Source of the DNA: JBAZOJ01 sp041648755
GTDB taxonomy: Bacteria > Planctomycetota > B143-G9
Assembly (NCBI GenBank): GCA_041648755.1
Contig: JBAZOJ010000239.1
Location: 1-5,431 of the forward strand
Direction of reading: 5' to 3'
DNA: 5,431 bases
In this document: positions 1-5,220 of the stretch, one piece after another
How positions within the stretch are numbered: position 1 is the stretch's first letter
Layout of the letters: each line of letters begins with the position of its first letter
The notes under the pieces: generated by a model
Databases searched by the model: none
The model's input: the letters and a program-made list of their open reading frames with translations, nothing else
What the model was told of the DNA's origin: nothing
Made by a program: the position numbers and the translations under genes

Positions 1-681
1 GTTGCCATTTCCCCAGGCACTTTCTCGATGGGCTCGGAGAAGGGCGATGACGATGAGAAGCCGATCCGTCAGGTGACCATTGAGAAGGCGTTCTCCATGG
101 GCGCAAAAGAGATATCGCAGGCGCAGTACCGCGTAGTGATGGAATCGAATCCCAGCGAGTGGGTCGGATCTGACCTCCCGGTGCATTCGGTCAGTTGGGA
201 CGATGCTATGGAGTATTGCCGGAAGCGGACAGAGACCGAGCGTAAGGCGGGGCGGCTGCCAAAGGGGATGGAGTATCGTCTTCCCACTGAAGCCGAGTGG
301 GAATACTGCTGCCGGGCAGGCACGACCACGGAGTTCTGCGGCGGCGATGGTGCAAAGGGCCTGGACGACTATGGGTGGTATGGCTCGAACTCCGATAGCA
401 AGCTGCATCCTGTGGGGACAAAGAAGCCCAATGCGTGGGGCCTGTATGATATGCACGGCAACATCTCCGAGTGGTGCTACGACCTCGTCCCGCACGTCCG
501 CACCGCCGAGGAGGGCTGGGGCGGCCCCCCGGAGGGAAACTACCGCGAGGTGCGCGGAGGCTTTTTCGGCCAGAAGCCGCGATATTGCCGGTCTGCCCAA
601 CGCGACGAACAGCCTCAGGTACTTAGAAGCCCTATCATCGGCTTCCGCGTGGTGCTCGCCGAGGTGGGATCCGCAAAGTAG
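1..681 (+). CDS. SUMF1/FGE-sulfatase-domain protein, 5' end outside the window
   Basis: The reading frame is open from base 1 to the TAG at 679-681 and gives 226 visible residues. The ATG at 28 lies inside the conserved PGTFSMGS motif, so it is not the true start and the gene begins upstream. Seen in order: PGTFSMGS (5-12), a QAQY/NPSEW stretch where this family usually has its 'VTQ.QY..VMG.NPS' block, LPVHSVSWDDA, YRLPTEAEWEY (92-102), PNAWGLYDMHGNISEW (143-158), RGG (185-187) and a terminal GFRVV (214-218). These mark the C-type-lectin-like fold of the formylglycine-generating enzyme family. True FGE converts a sulfatase cysteine to formylglycine with a cysteine pair near the C-terminus; here that region has only one cysteine (C196, in RYCRSAQR). 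I infer a non-canonical member rather than a proven sulfatase activator. Substrate and location are unknown. It converges with the iron operon and is probably unrelated to it. Confidence 0.9.
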   Translation, partial: VAISPGTFSMGSEKGDDDEKPIRQVTIEKAFSMGAKEISQAQYRVVMESNPSEWVGSDLPVHSVSWDDAMEYCRKRTETERKAGRLPKGMEYRLPTEAEWEYCCRAGTTTEFCGGDGAKGLDDYGWYGSNSDSKLHPVGTKKPNAWGLYDMHGNISEWCYDLVPHVRTAEEGWGGPPEGNYREVRGGFFGQKPRYCRSAQRDEQPQVLRSPIIGFRVVLAEVGSAK

Positions 682-803
682 AAGACGGTTCTCAGCGCTT
701 CTCTCGGCGGATAAGCCGCACAGCCTTGTCGTGCCTTGCTGCCTCTGCCACCCATACCATTCTCGCTCTCCATCTTCCTTCCGGTCGCCTGTCCCCCGGG
801 AGC

Positions 804-830
804 GCCGCGCACCCGCGCGGCATTTCTTCT
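804..830 (+). terminator. Candidate Rho-independent terminator after the SUMF1-domain gene
   Basis: A perfect 7-bp GC stem (GCCGCGC / GCGCGGC, 804-810 and 815-821) with an ACCC loop is followed by ATTTCTTCT (822-830). The tail is T-rich but interrupted. It lies about 120 bases after the SUMF1-domain stop and before the end of the convergent feoB, where a terminator is expected. On the minus strand no T-run follows, so it probably serves the plus-strand gene only. The rest of 682-878 shows no gene. Confidence 0.5.
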
Positions 831-878
831 CTTCGACTGCTTACTTTCGGCTCGATTGCTGCCTCTGGCCTCGCGGCG

Positions 879-2942
879 CTACACTATTCTCCCCACGCTC
901 ACCGCCACCAGCGCCACAACATACGCCAGCACCGTCAGCAGCAGCCACTGGAATGCGGCAAACTTCCAACTGGCCGTCTCGCGTCGTACCGCTGCAACTG
1001 TCGCCGCGCACGGCGACGCTATCAGTATGAACAACAGTATCGCGAGCCCCGTCAGCGGCGGATACTGCCGCCTGAGGCTCTCACGCAATGCAACTTCCTC
1101 CTCGCCGCTGTGCGCCAGCGAGTTCAACACCCCGATCTGCGCCACAAAAACCTCCTTCGCTGCCGATGCACCGATAAGTGCCGTATTGATCTTCCAGTCG
1201 AACCCCAATGGCAGGCTGACGGGCTCGAAGAACTTGCCGATCCTCCCCAGCGCGGATTGCTCCATCGCAACACGATTGGCCTCAGCGGGCGCTAATCCCT
1301 GCAACTGTGAAGGCGACGGCCGGGGGAAATTGCCCAGCAGCCACAGCAGGATCGAGATCGCCATGATCACGGTGAACGCCTTGGCCAGGTACGACTTTGC
1401 CCTGTCCCACGAGATAAGAAGAAGCGACCGGAGGGCTGGGAGCCGGTAGGGCGGAAGCTCGATCACGAACGGCTGGTCGCCGCCCTTGAGGAATGCCTTG
1501 CGGATTGTGAACGCCAGCGCGACGGCGAGCAGTATCCCGGATACGTAGATCCCCCACAGAACCGGTCCCTGGTAGCGCGCGGGGAAAAACGCGGGGATAA
1601 GCAGGGCATACACCGGCAGCCTTGCGCCGCAACTGATCAACGGCAGCACAAGTATCGTAAGAAAACGGTCACGCCGGTTGTCTATTGTCCGCGCGGCAAG
1701 CACGGCTGGGACGGTGCAGCCGAATCCGACCAGCATCGGGATGAAGCTCTTGCCGGACAGCCCCATCGCGCGCATCGCGCGGTCCATCAGGTAGGCCGCC
1801 CGCGCCATATATCCCGAGCCCTCCAGCAAGGCGATGCACAGAAACAGCATCACGATTGCAGGCAGAAATATCAGCACTCCTCCGACCCCGCCGATGATGC
1901 CGTTGACCACAAGTGAGCGCAGCACTTCCGCCTGTCCCTGCGGCCACATTGCCGTCACGGTCTGCGCAACCCACCCGAACAACTGGTCAAGCCAGCCCAC
2001 GGGATAGTCGCTGATGCGGAATGTCAGGTAGAACACGATGTACATCATCGCGAGGAATATCGGGATGCCCGCGTAGCGGTTGGTCAGGATTGCGTCGAGG
2101 CGGTCAGAGGTGCTGCGCTGTTGGGGCTCGCGGGAGACTGCCGAGTTGCAGGCGCAGGCGATGAATGCATATCGCATTCCGGCGGTGAATACTTCGATCC
2201 TGCCGCTCACGGCTTCTTCCAGCGCCGTCCGGCCACGGTCGGCTTCTTCGGCCGCGCTCGCTGCAATGGGGGAGGGCAGGCCGCGCACGAACGCTGCAAC
2301 TTCTTCATCGCCCTCTATCAGTTTCAGCGCGGTCCACCGGACCGGAGCCCCGCGGAACGATGCTCCGGCTTCGTGCAGCAACGCGCCGATACGGGAAATC
2401 TCGCGCTCAACATCAGGGCCGTAGTCAATTGTAAGGGGACTGGGTCGCGGAGACCGGGCCGCAGCTACAGCGGCTGACAGGGCTTCTTCCTGGCCCTCGC
2501 CCGTTGTCCCCACGGTCGGAATGCAGCGCGCGCCCAAGGCCTGCGACAGGACAATCGGGTTAATCGCGATTCCCTGTTCGCGAGCCCCATCCGCCATATT
2601 CAGAGCTACAACCAGCGGAACGCCCATCTCGCACAGTTGCGTCGTCAGGAACAGGTGCCTTTCCAGGTTGCAGGAGTCAATCACATTGATTGCCGCCCCG
2701 AGCCCCTCGGAGAGCAGGAAATCCCGCGCGACCTTTTCGTCAGGCGAATTGGACGTAAGCGCGTAGGTTCCCGGCAGATCGGTTATGCGAATCGTGTCGT
2801 GACCGAAATCACGGATGCCCTCGGCCTTCTCGACCGTTACGCCGGGGTAGTTGCCCGTCTCAGCCCGAAGGCCTGTCAGGCGGTTGAAGATGGTTGTCTT
2901 GCCGCAGTTGGGGTTCCCGGCAAGGGCGATGCGATACTCCAT
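879..2942 (-). CDS. feoB: FeoB, GTP-dependent ferrous iron transporter
   Basis: This encodes an inner-membrane Fe(II) permease of 687 residues, within the usual FeoB size range. The N-terminal G domain shows G1 GNPNCGKTT (9-17), the G2 threonine in NYPGVTVE (31-38), G3 DLPG (55-58) and G4 NMAD (115-118); G5 is less clear, near VGTTGEG (144-150). Residues of about 170-280 form the helical GDI/linker region. The membrane part starts near 292, with hydrophobic segments around 292-310, 345-373, 427-451, 461-480, 521-538, 632-645 and 664-684. Both FeoB core motifs are present: GFGCTVPAVLAARTIDNRRD (406-425, Cys409) and SCGARLPVYALL (437-448, Cys438). SAAKEVFV (593-600) and SPCAATVAAVRRET (643-656) are also typical. 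The ATG follows the feoA stop by 23 bases and has a GGAG about 11 bases upstream. It is the last gene of the regulator-feoA-feoB operon; no feoC is seen. The gene looks intact. Confidence 0.97.
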   Translation of the reverse strand: MEYRIALAGNPNCGKTTIFNRLTGLRAETGNYPGVTVEKAEGIRDFGHDTIRITDLPGTYALTSNSPDEKVARDFLLSEGLGAAINVIDSCNLERHLFLTTQLCEMGVPLVVALNMADGAREQGIAINPIVLSQALGARCIPTVGTTGEGQEEALSAAVAAARSPRPSPLTIDYGPDVEREISRIGALLHEAGASFRGAPVRWTALKLIEGDEEVAAFVRGLPSPIAASAAEEADRGRTALEEAVSGRIEVFTAGMRYAFIACACNSAVSREPQQRSTSDRLDAILTNRYAGIPIFLAMMYIVFYLTFRISDYPVGWLDQLFGWVAQTVTAMWPQGQAEVLRSLVVNGIIGGVGGVLIFLPAIVMLFLCIALLEGSGYMARAAYLMDRAMRAMGLSGKSFIPMLVGFGCTVPAVLAARTIDNRRDRFLTILVLPLISCGARLPVYALLIPAFFPARYQGPVLWGIYVSGILLAVALAFTIRKAFLKGGDQPFVIELPPYRLPALRSLLLISWDRAKSYLAKAFTVIMAISILLWLLGNFPRPSPSQLQGLAPAEANRVAMEQSALGRIGKFFEPVSLPLGFDWKINTALIGASAAKEVFVAQIGVLNSLAHSGEEEVALRESLRRQYPPLTGLAILLFILIASPCAATVAAVRRETASWKFAAFQWLLLTVLAYVVALVAVSVGRIV

Positions 2943-2965
2943 ATGCCGGGTTGCTCCGTGGTCCC

Positions 2966-3286
2966 TCAGCGCTCTGTGACGCGCCGGACTATGATTTTCC
3001 CTGCTTCGCGCCTGCCGAGTGCAAGCCGCGAGCCCAATATCGCCACGATCATCGGTCCCCTGCCGGAATTGCTGACCACATGTATTTCCGCGCCCGGCCC
3101 GATACCCATTGAGGACAGCCGGGCGCCAAGCCCGCGACCTCCGCGTATGACCACGACTATTGCCTCGCCCCCGCGCAAATCAGCCAGCGGGATCTCCGTG
3201 CTGTCAATGCACCCTACTGCTGCATGACGGCCGGACGGGTCGTTGCGCGAGTCATCCGGGAATAGGTCGCTAACCCAATGGAACAT
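2966..3286 (-). CDS. feoA: FeoA, SH3-fold partner of FeoB
   Basis: This is a 106-residue cytosolic protein. Residues of about 32-103 match the FeoA SH3-like domain: IPLADLRGGEA (32-42), GLGARLSSMGIGPGAEIHVV (52-71), then GPMIVAILGSRLALGRREAGKIIVRR. FeoA is thought to bind or tune FeoB in Fe(II) uptake. Family members are commonly about 75-85 residues; here about 30 extra N-terminal residues (MFHWVSDLFP...) precede the domain and have no recognisable motif. I kept the ATG at 3286 because GGGGAG lies just upstream (3291-3296) and I see no better internal ATG before the domain. This start overlaps the end of the upstream regulator gene by 17 bases, which suggests translational coupling; feoB follows after 23 bases. 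A later non-ATG start giving a family-sized protein cannot be excluded. Confidence 0.92.
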   Translation of the reverse strand: MFHWVSDLFPDDSRNDPSGRHAAVGCIDSTEIPLADLRGGEAIVVVIRGGRGLGARLSSMGIGPGAEIHVVSNSGRGPMIVAILGSRLALGRREAGKIIVRRVTER

Positions 3287-3743
3287 CGCACTCCCCGGTG
3301 TCTTTCTTCGGGCACTCGAAATCGCGACCGTTGAACTTCAGGCCGCCGAGCCTGCATGCCTCCGTGAATTCTATGTACTTGACCAGGCGCCCAATGACAT
3401 CCTGCGAGACCACGTGCTCGATTCGGCAGGCGTTCTGGTCGGCCGCCTCCAGGGGCAGCAGCAGACGGGCCTGGAGGAAGTCCCTGAAGATGCAGTGGTT
3501 CCGGCGCACGGCCTTCGCGACCCGTCTGCCTTCCTCGGTCAGGTAGATCAGACCGTAGCTGTCATGCTCCACGTAATGCCCTGCAATCAGGGCCTTTACG
3601 GCGAGGCTCGCGGCGGACTTGCCGACGCCGATCTTATGCGCGAGGTCGTTCACCCGCGCACAGCCGGTCTCGTCCTCGAGCAGAAGAATCGCTTCCAGGT
3701 AGTCCTCTTCGCAGCCGGTGGCTTTTCGCTTTCTGGTGTCCAT
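3270..3743 (-). CDS. DtxR/MntR-family metal-dependent transcriptional repressor
   Basis: This 157-residue protein carries an N-terminal winged helix-turn-helix (about 10-75: EEDYLEAILLLEDETGCARV, then DLAHKIGVGKSAASLAVKAL as the HTH, then GLIYLTEEGRRVAKAV as the wing and linker). A dimerisation/metal domain follows (about 76-135: RNHCIFRDFL, ADQNACRIEHVVSQDVIGRLVKYIEF). By alignment to MntR and DtxR from memory, the metal site is D14, E17, H83, C106, E109 and H110. There is no C-terminal SH3 domain; a short tail with C144 and C152 ends the protein. It leads the feoA-feoB operon, so it likely represses Fe(II) uptake when Fe(II) or Mn(II) is plentiful. I chose the ATG at 3743: the frame continues upstream without a stop for another 64 codons, but that stretch runs through the promoter and repeat-like sequence and does not resemble the family. 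No Shine-Dalgarno precedes the ATG, which fits a leaderless mRNA. Confidence 0.93.
   Translation of the reverse strand: MDTRKRKATGCEEDYLEAILLLEDETGCARVNDLAHKIGVGKSAASLAVKALIAGHYVEHDSYGLIYLTEEGRRVAKAVRRNHCIFRDFLQARLLLPLEAADQNACRIEHVVSQDVIGRLVKYIEFTEACRLGGLKFNGRDFECPKKDTGECDVPLG
3291..3296 (-). promoter_or_regulatory. Shine-Dalgarno site for feoA inside the regulator gene
   Basis: The minus strand reads GGGGAG, then four bases, then the feoA ATG. The site lies within the last codons of the DtxR-family gene, so ribosomes finishing that gene would pass over it. It supports the long feoA start at 3286. The spacing is somewhat short for an optimal site. Confidence 0.5.
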
Positions 3744-3749
3744 ATGTAC

Positions 3750-3778
3750 ATTATAGTTTAAGAACTCAAACTTGGCAA
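3750..3778 (-). promoter_or_regulatory. Near-consensus sigma-70-type promoter of the regulator-feoAB operon
   Basis: On the minus strand TTGCCA (3778-3773) is separated by exactly 17 bases from a perfect TATAAT (3755-3750). Six bases (GTACAT) then lead to the ATG at 3743. A start about seven bases after the -10 would fall on the A of the ATG, so the predicted transcript is leaderless. The upstream sequence has no Shine-Dalgarno, in agreement. The exact start site is inferred, not shown. Confidence 0.75.
3755..3772. promoter_or_regulatory. 18-bp inverted repeat, candidate operator of the DtxR-family regulator
   Basis: The minus strand reads AGTTTGAGTTCTTAAACT. Seven of nine base pairs are symmetric, with outer arms AGTTT/AAACT and inner AG/CT. 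It fills the spacer between the -35 and -10 and overlaps the last base of the -10, so bound repressor would block RNA polymerase. The arms recall the AGTTT...AAACT ends of MntR boxes in Bacillus (from memory), although those are one or two bases longer. Autoregulation by the gene's own product is inferred. Confidence 0.6.
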
Positions 3779-3810
3779 GCGTTTGCCTCCCGAACCAACG
3801 GACGAAGAGG

Positions 3811-3838
3811 TTATCCGCGAATGAACGCGAATGAACGC
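3811..3838 (+). repeat. ATCCGCGAATGAACGCG-type repeat, left copy of an inverted pair
   Basis: This 28-base segment contains two tandem AATGAACGCG decamers preceded by TTATCCGCG. It matches the reverse complement of 4783-4810 at 27 of 28 positions. It lies about 30 bases upstream of the regulator promoter. Confidence 0.75.
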
Positions 3839-3978
3839 GAAATAGACCTTCCAACCAAGCACAGATTTCAACGCAATTAGCCCAAGAAAGGGCTTCTCGA
3901 CACTTTCTGGCTGCCATCAGGATGATCCCGAGCACAACTCAGAGGTTCAGTCGTCCTCCCGTTTACCTTCGCGGGTAT

Positions 3979-3994
3979 CTTGCGTTCGCGCAAG
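3979..3994. other. Short perfect hairpin with TTCG loop
   Basis: CTTGCG-TTCG-CGCAAG is a perfect 6-bp stem with a four-base TTCG loop. The closing pair is G-C, not the C-G of the extra-stable UUCG tetraloop. No T-run follows on either strand, so it is not a normal intrinsic terminator. Its role is unknown and it could be chance. Confidence 0.35.
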
Positions 3995-4094
3995 CTCATC
4001 TTCGCCTTGCCTCAATTGGCGTCTTTGTAATCCCCATCTTTCTTGCTCTCCGCGGCTCCGCGTGATACCATCCTAGCTCTGTTTGCGTTGCCTT

Positions 4095-4316
4095 CAGCGC
4101 CTTGCCGACGAAGCGCTGGCTCGTGCTTCCAGCGCCTCGCCGACGAAGCGTAACGTGGAAAAAATCTACTCCGTGGCTGTTCTGCCCAGGAAAAGGTTTT
4201 GTTCGTGTATTTCGTGTGTTTCGTGGTAAATCTCTTCCTCTTTGGCCGCGCAATCCACATCTCCTCTTCCTTCGTGTCACTTGGCTCGTGCTTCCAGCGC
4301 CTCGCCGACGAAGCGT
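4095..4316. repeat. Three copies of a GCCGACGAAGCG repeat with REP-like imperfect palindrome
   Basis: A 21-base core ending GCCGACGAAGCG occurs at 4095-4115 (one C-to-T difference), 4130-4150 and 4295-4315. The last two copies are identical over 35 bases (4117-4151 and 4282-4316). Within these, GCTTC...GAAGC arms enclose a GCG-CCT-CGC inner stem, giving an interrupted palindrome of about 25 bases like a REP element. The first two copies are spaced by 35 bases. No transposase is seen. Confidence 0.75.
4201..4232 (+). repeat. TTCGTG-type short tandem module ending in AAATC
   Basis: Degenerate repeats of a TTCGTGTAT / TTCGTGTGT / TTCGTGGT unit end in TAAATC (4227-4232). This is one of several short-motif modules in the gap that end in AAATC and are followed by pyrimidine-rich sequence and a TTGGCC.CGCA core. 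I recognise this motif type as common intergenic sequence in several environmental bacterial groups, without a known function. Confidence 0.65.
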
Positions 4317-4346
4317 TTGTGCCCCTTCGTGGAAAGAATCTTTGCT

Positions 4347-4414
4347 GCCTCTTCTCTCCGCGTCTCCGCGCCTCCGCGTGAGAAGGCTGTTTTCCGCTCC
4401 TTGGCCTCGCAATC
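4347..4414 (+). repeat. CTCCGCG tandem module, first of three long copies
   Basis: GCCTCTTCTCTCCGCGTCTC begins a 68-base block that contains three CTCCGCG units, then GTGAGAAGGCTGTT, then TTGGCCTCGCAATC. Close copies begin at 4699 and 4981, so the starts are 352 and 282 bases apart. A short related piece (CTCCGCGGCTCCGCGTGA) lies near 4047-4064. Confidence 0.75.
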
Positions 4415-4489
4415 TGCTTCTTCTCGGCTTGGCGTCCTTGGCGTTCCTCATCCTTGGCGGGCGGATCTCGCTTAACTCGACTTGGCGGC

Positions 4490-5130
4490 AAAATCCACTC
4501 CTTCTCTTCTGCTTTTTCCTTGGCCTCGCAATGCTGGTCCCTTTGATCTTCGTGCTTTGCTTCGCGCCCTTAGGATCTTTCCTCTCCATCTCTTCTGCCC
4601 GGGCCAATGTCTTCTTCGCGCCTTCGTCACCCTTCAAGGGGATACTGGGTACGCCTTCGCGTGAGACGGCTGCGCTTTCTCTGTGGCTTCGCAAAACTGC
4701 CTCTTCTCTCCGCGTCTCCGTGCCTCCGCGTGAGAAGGCTGTTCTCCGCTCCGGGCCTCGCAATCCGTTTCTTCTCTTCTTGGCGTTCATTCGCGTTTAT
4801 TCGCGGATAAAATCTCCTCTCTCCTGCCTTCTCCTTGGCCTCGCAATCCTGGTCCCTCTGGTCTTCGTGCTTTACTTCGCGCCCTTAGGATCTTTCCTCT
4901 CCATCTCTTCTGCCCGGGCCAATGTCTTCTTCGCGCCTTCGCGTGAGACGGCTGCGCTTTCTCTGTGGCTTCGCAAAACTGCCTCTTCTCTCCGCGTCTC
5001 CGTGCCTCCGCGTGAGAAGGCTGTTTTCCGCTCCTTGGCCTCGCAATCCGTTTCTTCTCTTCTTGGCGTCCTTGGCGACTTGGCGGTAAAATCCACTCCT
5101 TCTCTTCTGCCTTTTCTTTGGCCTCGCAGC
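4490..5130 (+). repeat. Tandem mosaic repeat: units at 4490, 4809 and a truncated one at 5088
   Basis: Each unit begins AAAATC (4490, 4809, 5088), continues with a C/T-rich stretch and reaches TTGGCCTCGCA (4520, 4835, 5118). Units one and two (319 and 279 bases) are nearly identical from the GGATCTTTCC block to the CTTCTTGGCG block, except for a 33-base segment present only in the first (about 4627-4659). This segment is bounded by GCCTTCG repeats, as expected for slippage or recombination between short direct repeats. The third unit stops at about 5130. TTGGCCTCGCA occurs exactly at 4401, 4520, 4835, 5035 and 5118, with variants near 4242 and 4752. Confidence 0.85.
4783..4810 (-). repeat. 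ATCCGCGAATGAACGCG-type repeat, right copy of an inverted pair
   Basis: On the minus strand this reads TTATCCGCGAATAAACGCG and then AATGAACGC, matching 3811-3838 at 27 of 28 bases. It is inverted relative to that copy and lies inside the tandem array, just before the AAAATC that starts the second unit. Confidence 0.75.
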
Positions 5131-5153
5131 TCAGTTAGCTCTTGGCGGTCGAT

Positions 5154-5180
5154 GGCCGCATTCCGGTTTGGCCTTTTTTT
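5154..5180 (+). terminator. Weak terminator-like element upstream of the nikR-like gene
   Basis: GGCC (5154-5157) can pair with GGCC (5170-5173), and seven Ts follow (5174-5180). The stem is only 4 bp with a 12-base loop, so termination would be weak. The T-run lies directly upstream of the proposed -35 and could simply be AT-rich promoter sequence. Confidence 0.25.
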
Positions 5181-5181
5181 G

Positions 5182-5209
5182 TTGCCTGCCGTAACACTAA
5201 AACTACAAT
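5182..5209 (+). promoter_or_regulatory. Candidate promoter of the nikR-like gene
   Basis: TTGCCT (5182-5187) and TACAAT (5204-5209) are separated by 16 bases. A start about seven bases after the -10 would leave a leader of only about five bases before the ATG at 5221. No Shine-Dalgarno is seen in the preceding bases, which agrees with a leaderless or nearly leaderless transcript. Confidence 0.5.
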
Positions 5210-5217
5210 CGTGCTAC
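5191..5217. promoter_or_regulatory. GTAACAC-N13-GTGCTAC dyad, candidate NikR operator
   Basis: The arms GTAACAC (5191-5197) and GTGCTAC (5211-5217) are inverted repeats matching at six of seven bases, with a 13-base spacer holding the proposed -10. From memory, NikR sites proposed by comparative genomics in deltaproteobacteria use GTGTTAC/GTAACAC half-sites with 13-14 bases between them, which these resemble. The position over the -10 and next to the start codon suits a repressor. Autoregulation is inferred. Confidence 0.5.
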
Positions 5218-5220
5218 CGT

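Larger units (their letters stand above)
3779..5153. other. Long gene-free region filled with repeats, between divergent regulator genes
   Basis: I see no supportable gene, RNA gene or insertion sequence here. The stop-free frames on the minus strand (for example across 3996-4790) translate to Arg/Glu/Lys-rich, internally repetitive sequence and are products of the repeats. From about 4020 to 5130 the plus strand is rich in C and T (runs such as TCTCTCCTGCCTTCTCCTTGG) and the minus strand correspondingly in purines. Bases 3839-4020 are mostly unique and featureless apart from one hairpin at 3979-3994. The specific repeats are listed separately. Confidence 0.8.

Noticed and set aside
203..1449. 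Long plus-strand frames overlapping the SUMF1-domain gene and the end of feoB (203-1030, 726-1295, 736-1449)
   Set aside because: They lie in other frames of, or antisense to, clearly conserved genes and give low-complexity Arg/Ser/Ala-rich products typical of GC-rich shadow frames.
3879..3894. An AGCCC-AAGAAA-GGGCT hairpin as a terminator
   Set aside because: The stem is only 5 bp, no T-run follows on either strand, and no gene ends nearby.
3744..3935. An in-frame 64-codon extension of the DtxR-family gene
   Set aside because: It would run through the -10/-35 promoter, the palindrome and an intergenic repeat copy, and its residues do not resemble the family. The ATG at 3743 gives a family-like N-terminus.
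3996..4790. A 264-codon open frame on the minus strand in the repeat region, with related shorter frames (4012-4491, 4872-5096)
   Set aside because: The product is Arg/Glu/Lys-rich and repeats itself in step with the DNA repeats. The same peptides recur in other frames and there is no ribosome site or known domain. The frame is open because the repeat units lack stops.
4021..5130. A CRISPR array
   Set aside because: Repeat lengths and spacings are irregular, spacers are themselves repeated, and there are no cas genes. It is a mosaic of degenerate tandem repeats.
5118..5175. A tRNA-like stretch (GCAGCTCAGTTAGCTC)
   Set aside because: It recalls a tRNA D-arm, but the D stem does not pair, no anticodon arm or TTC loop follows, and the start is part of the TTGGCCTCGCA repeat.
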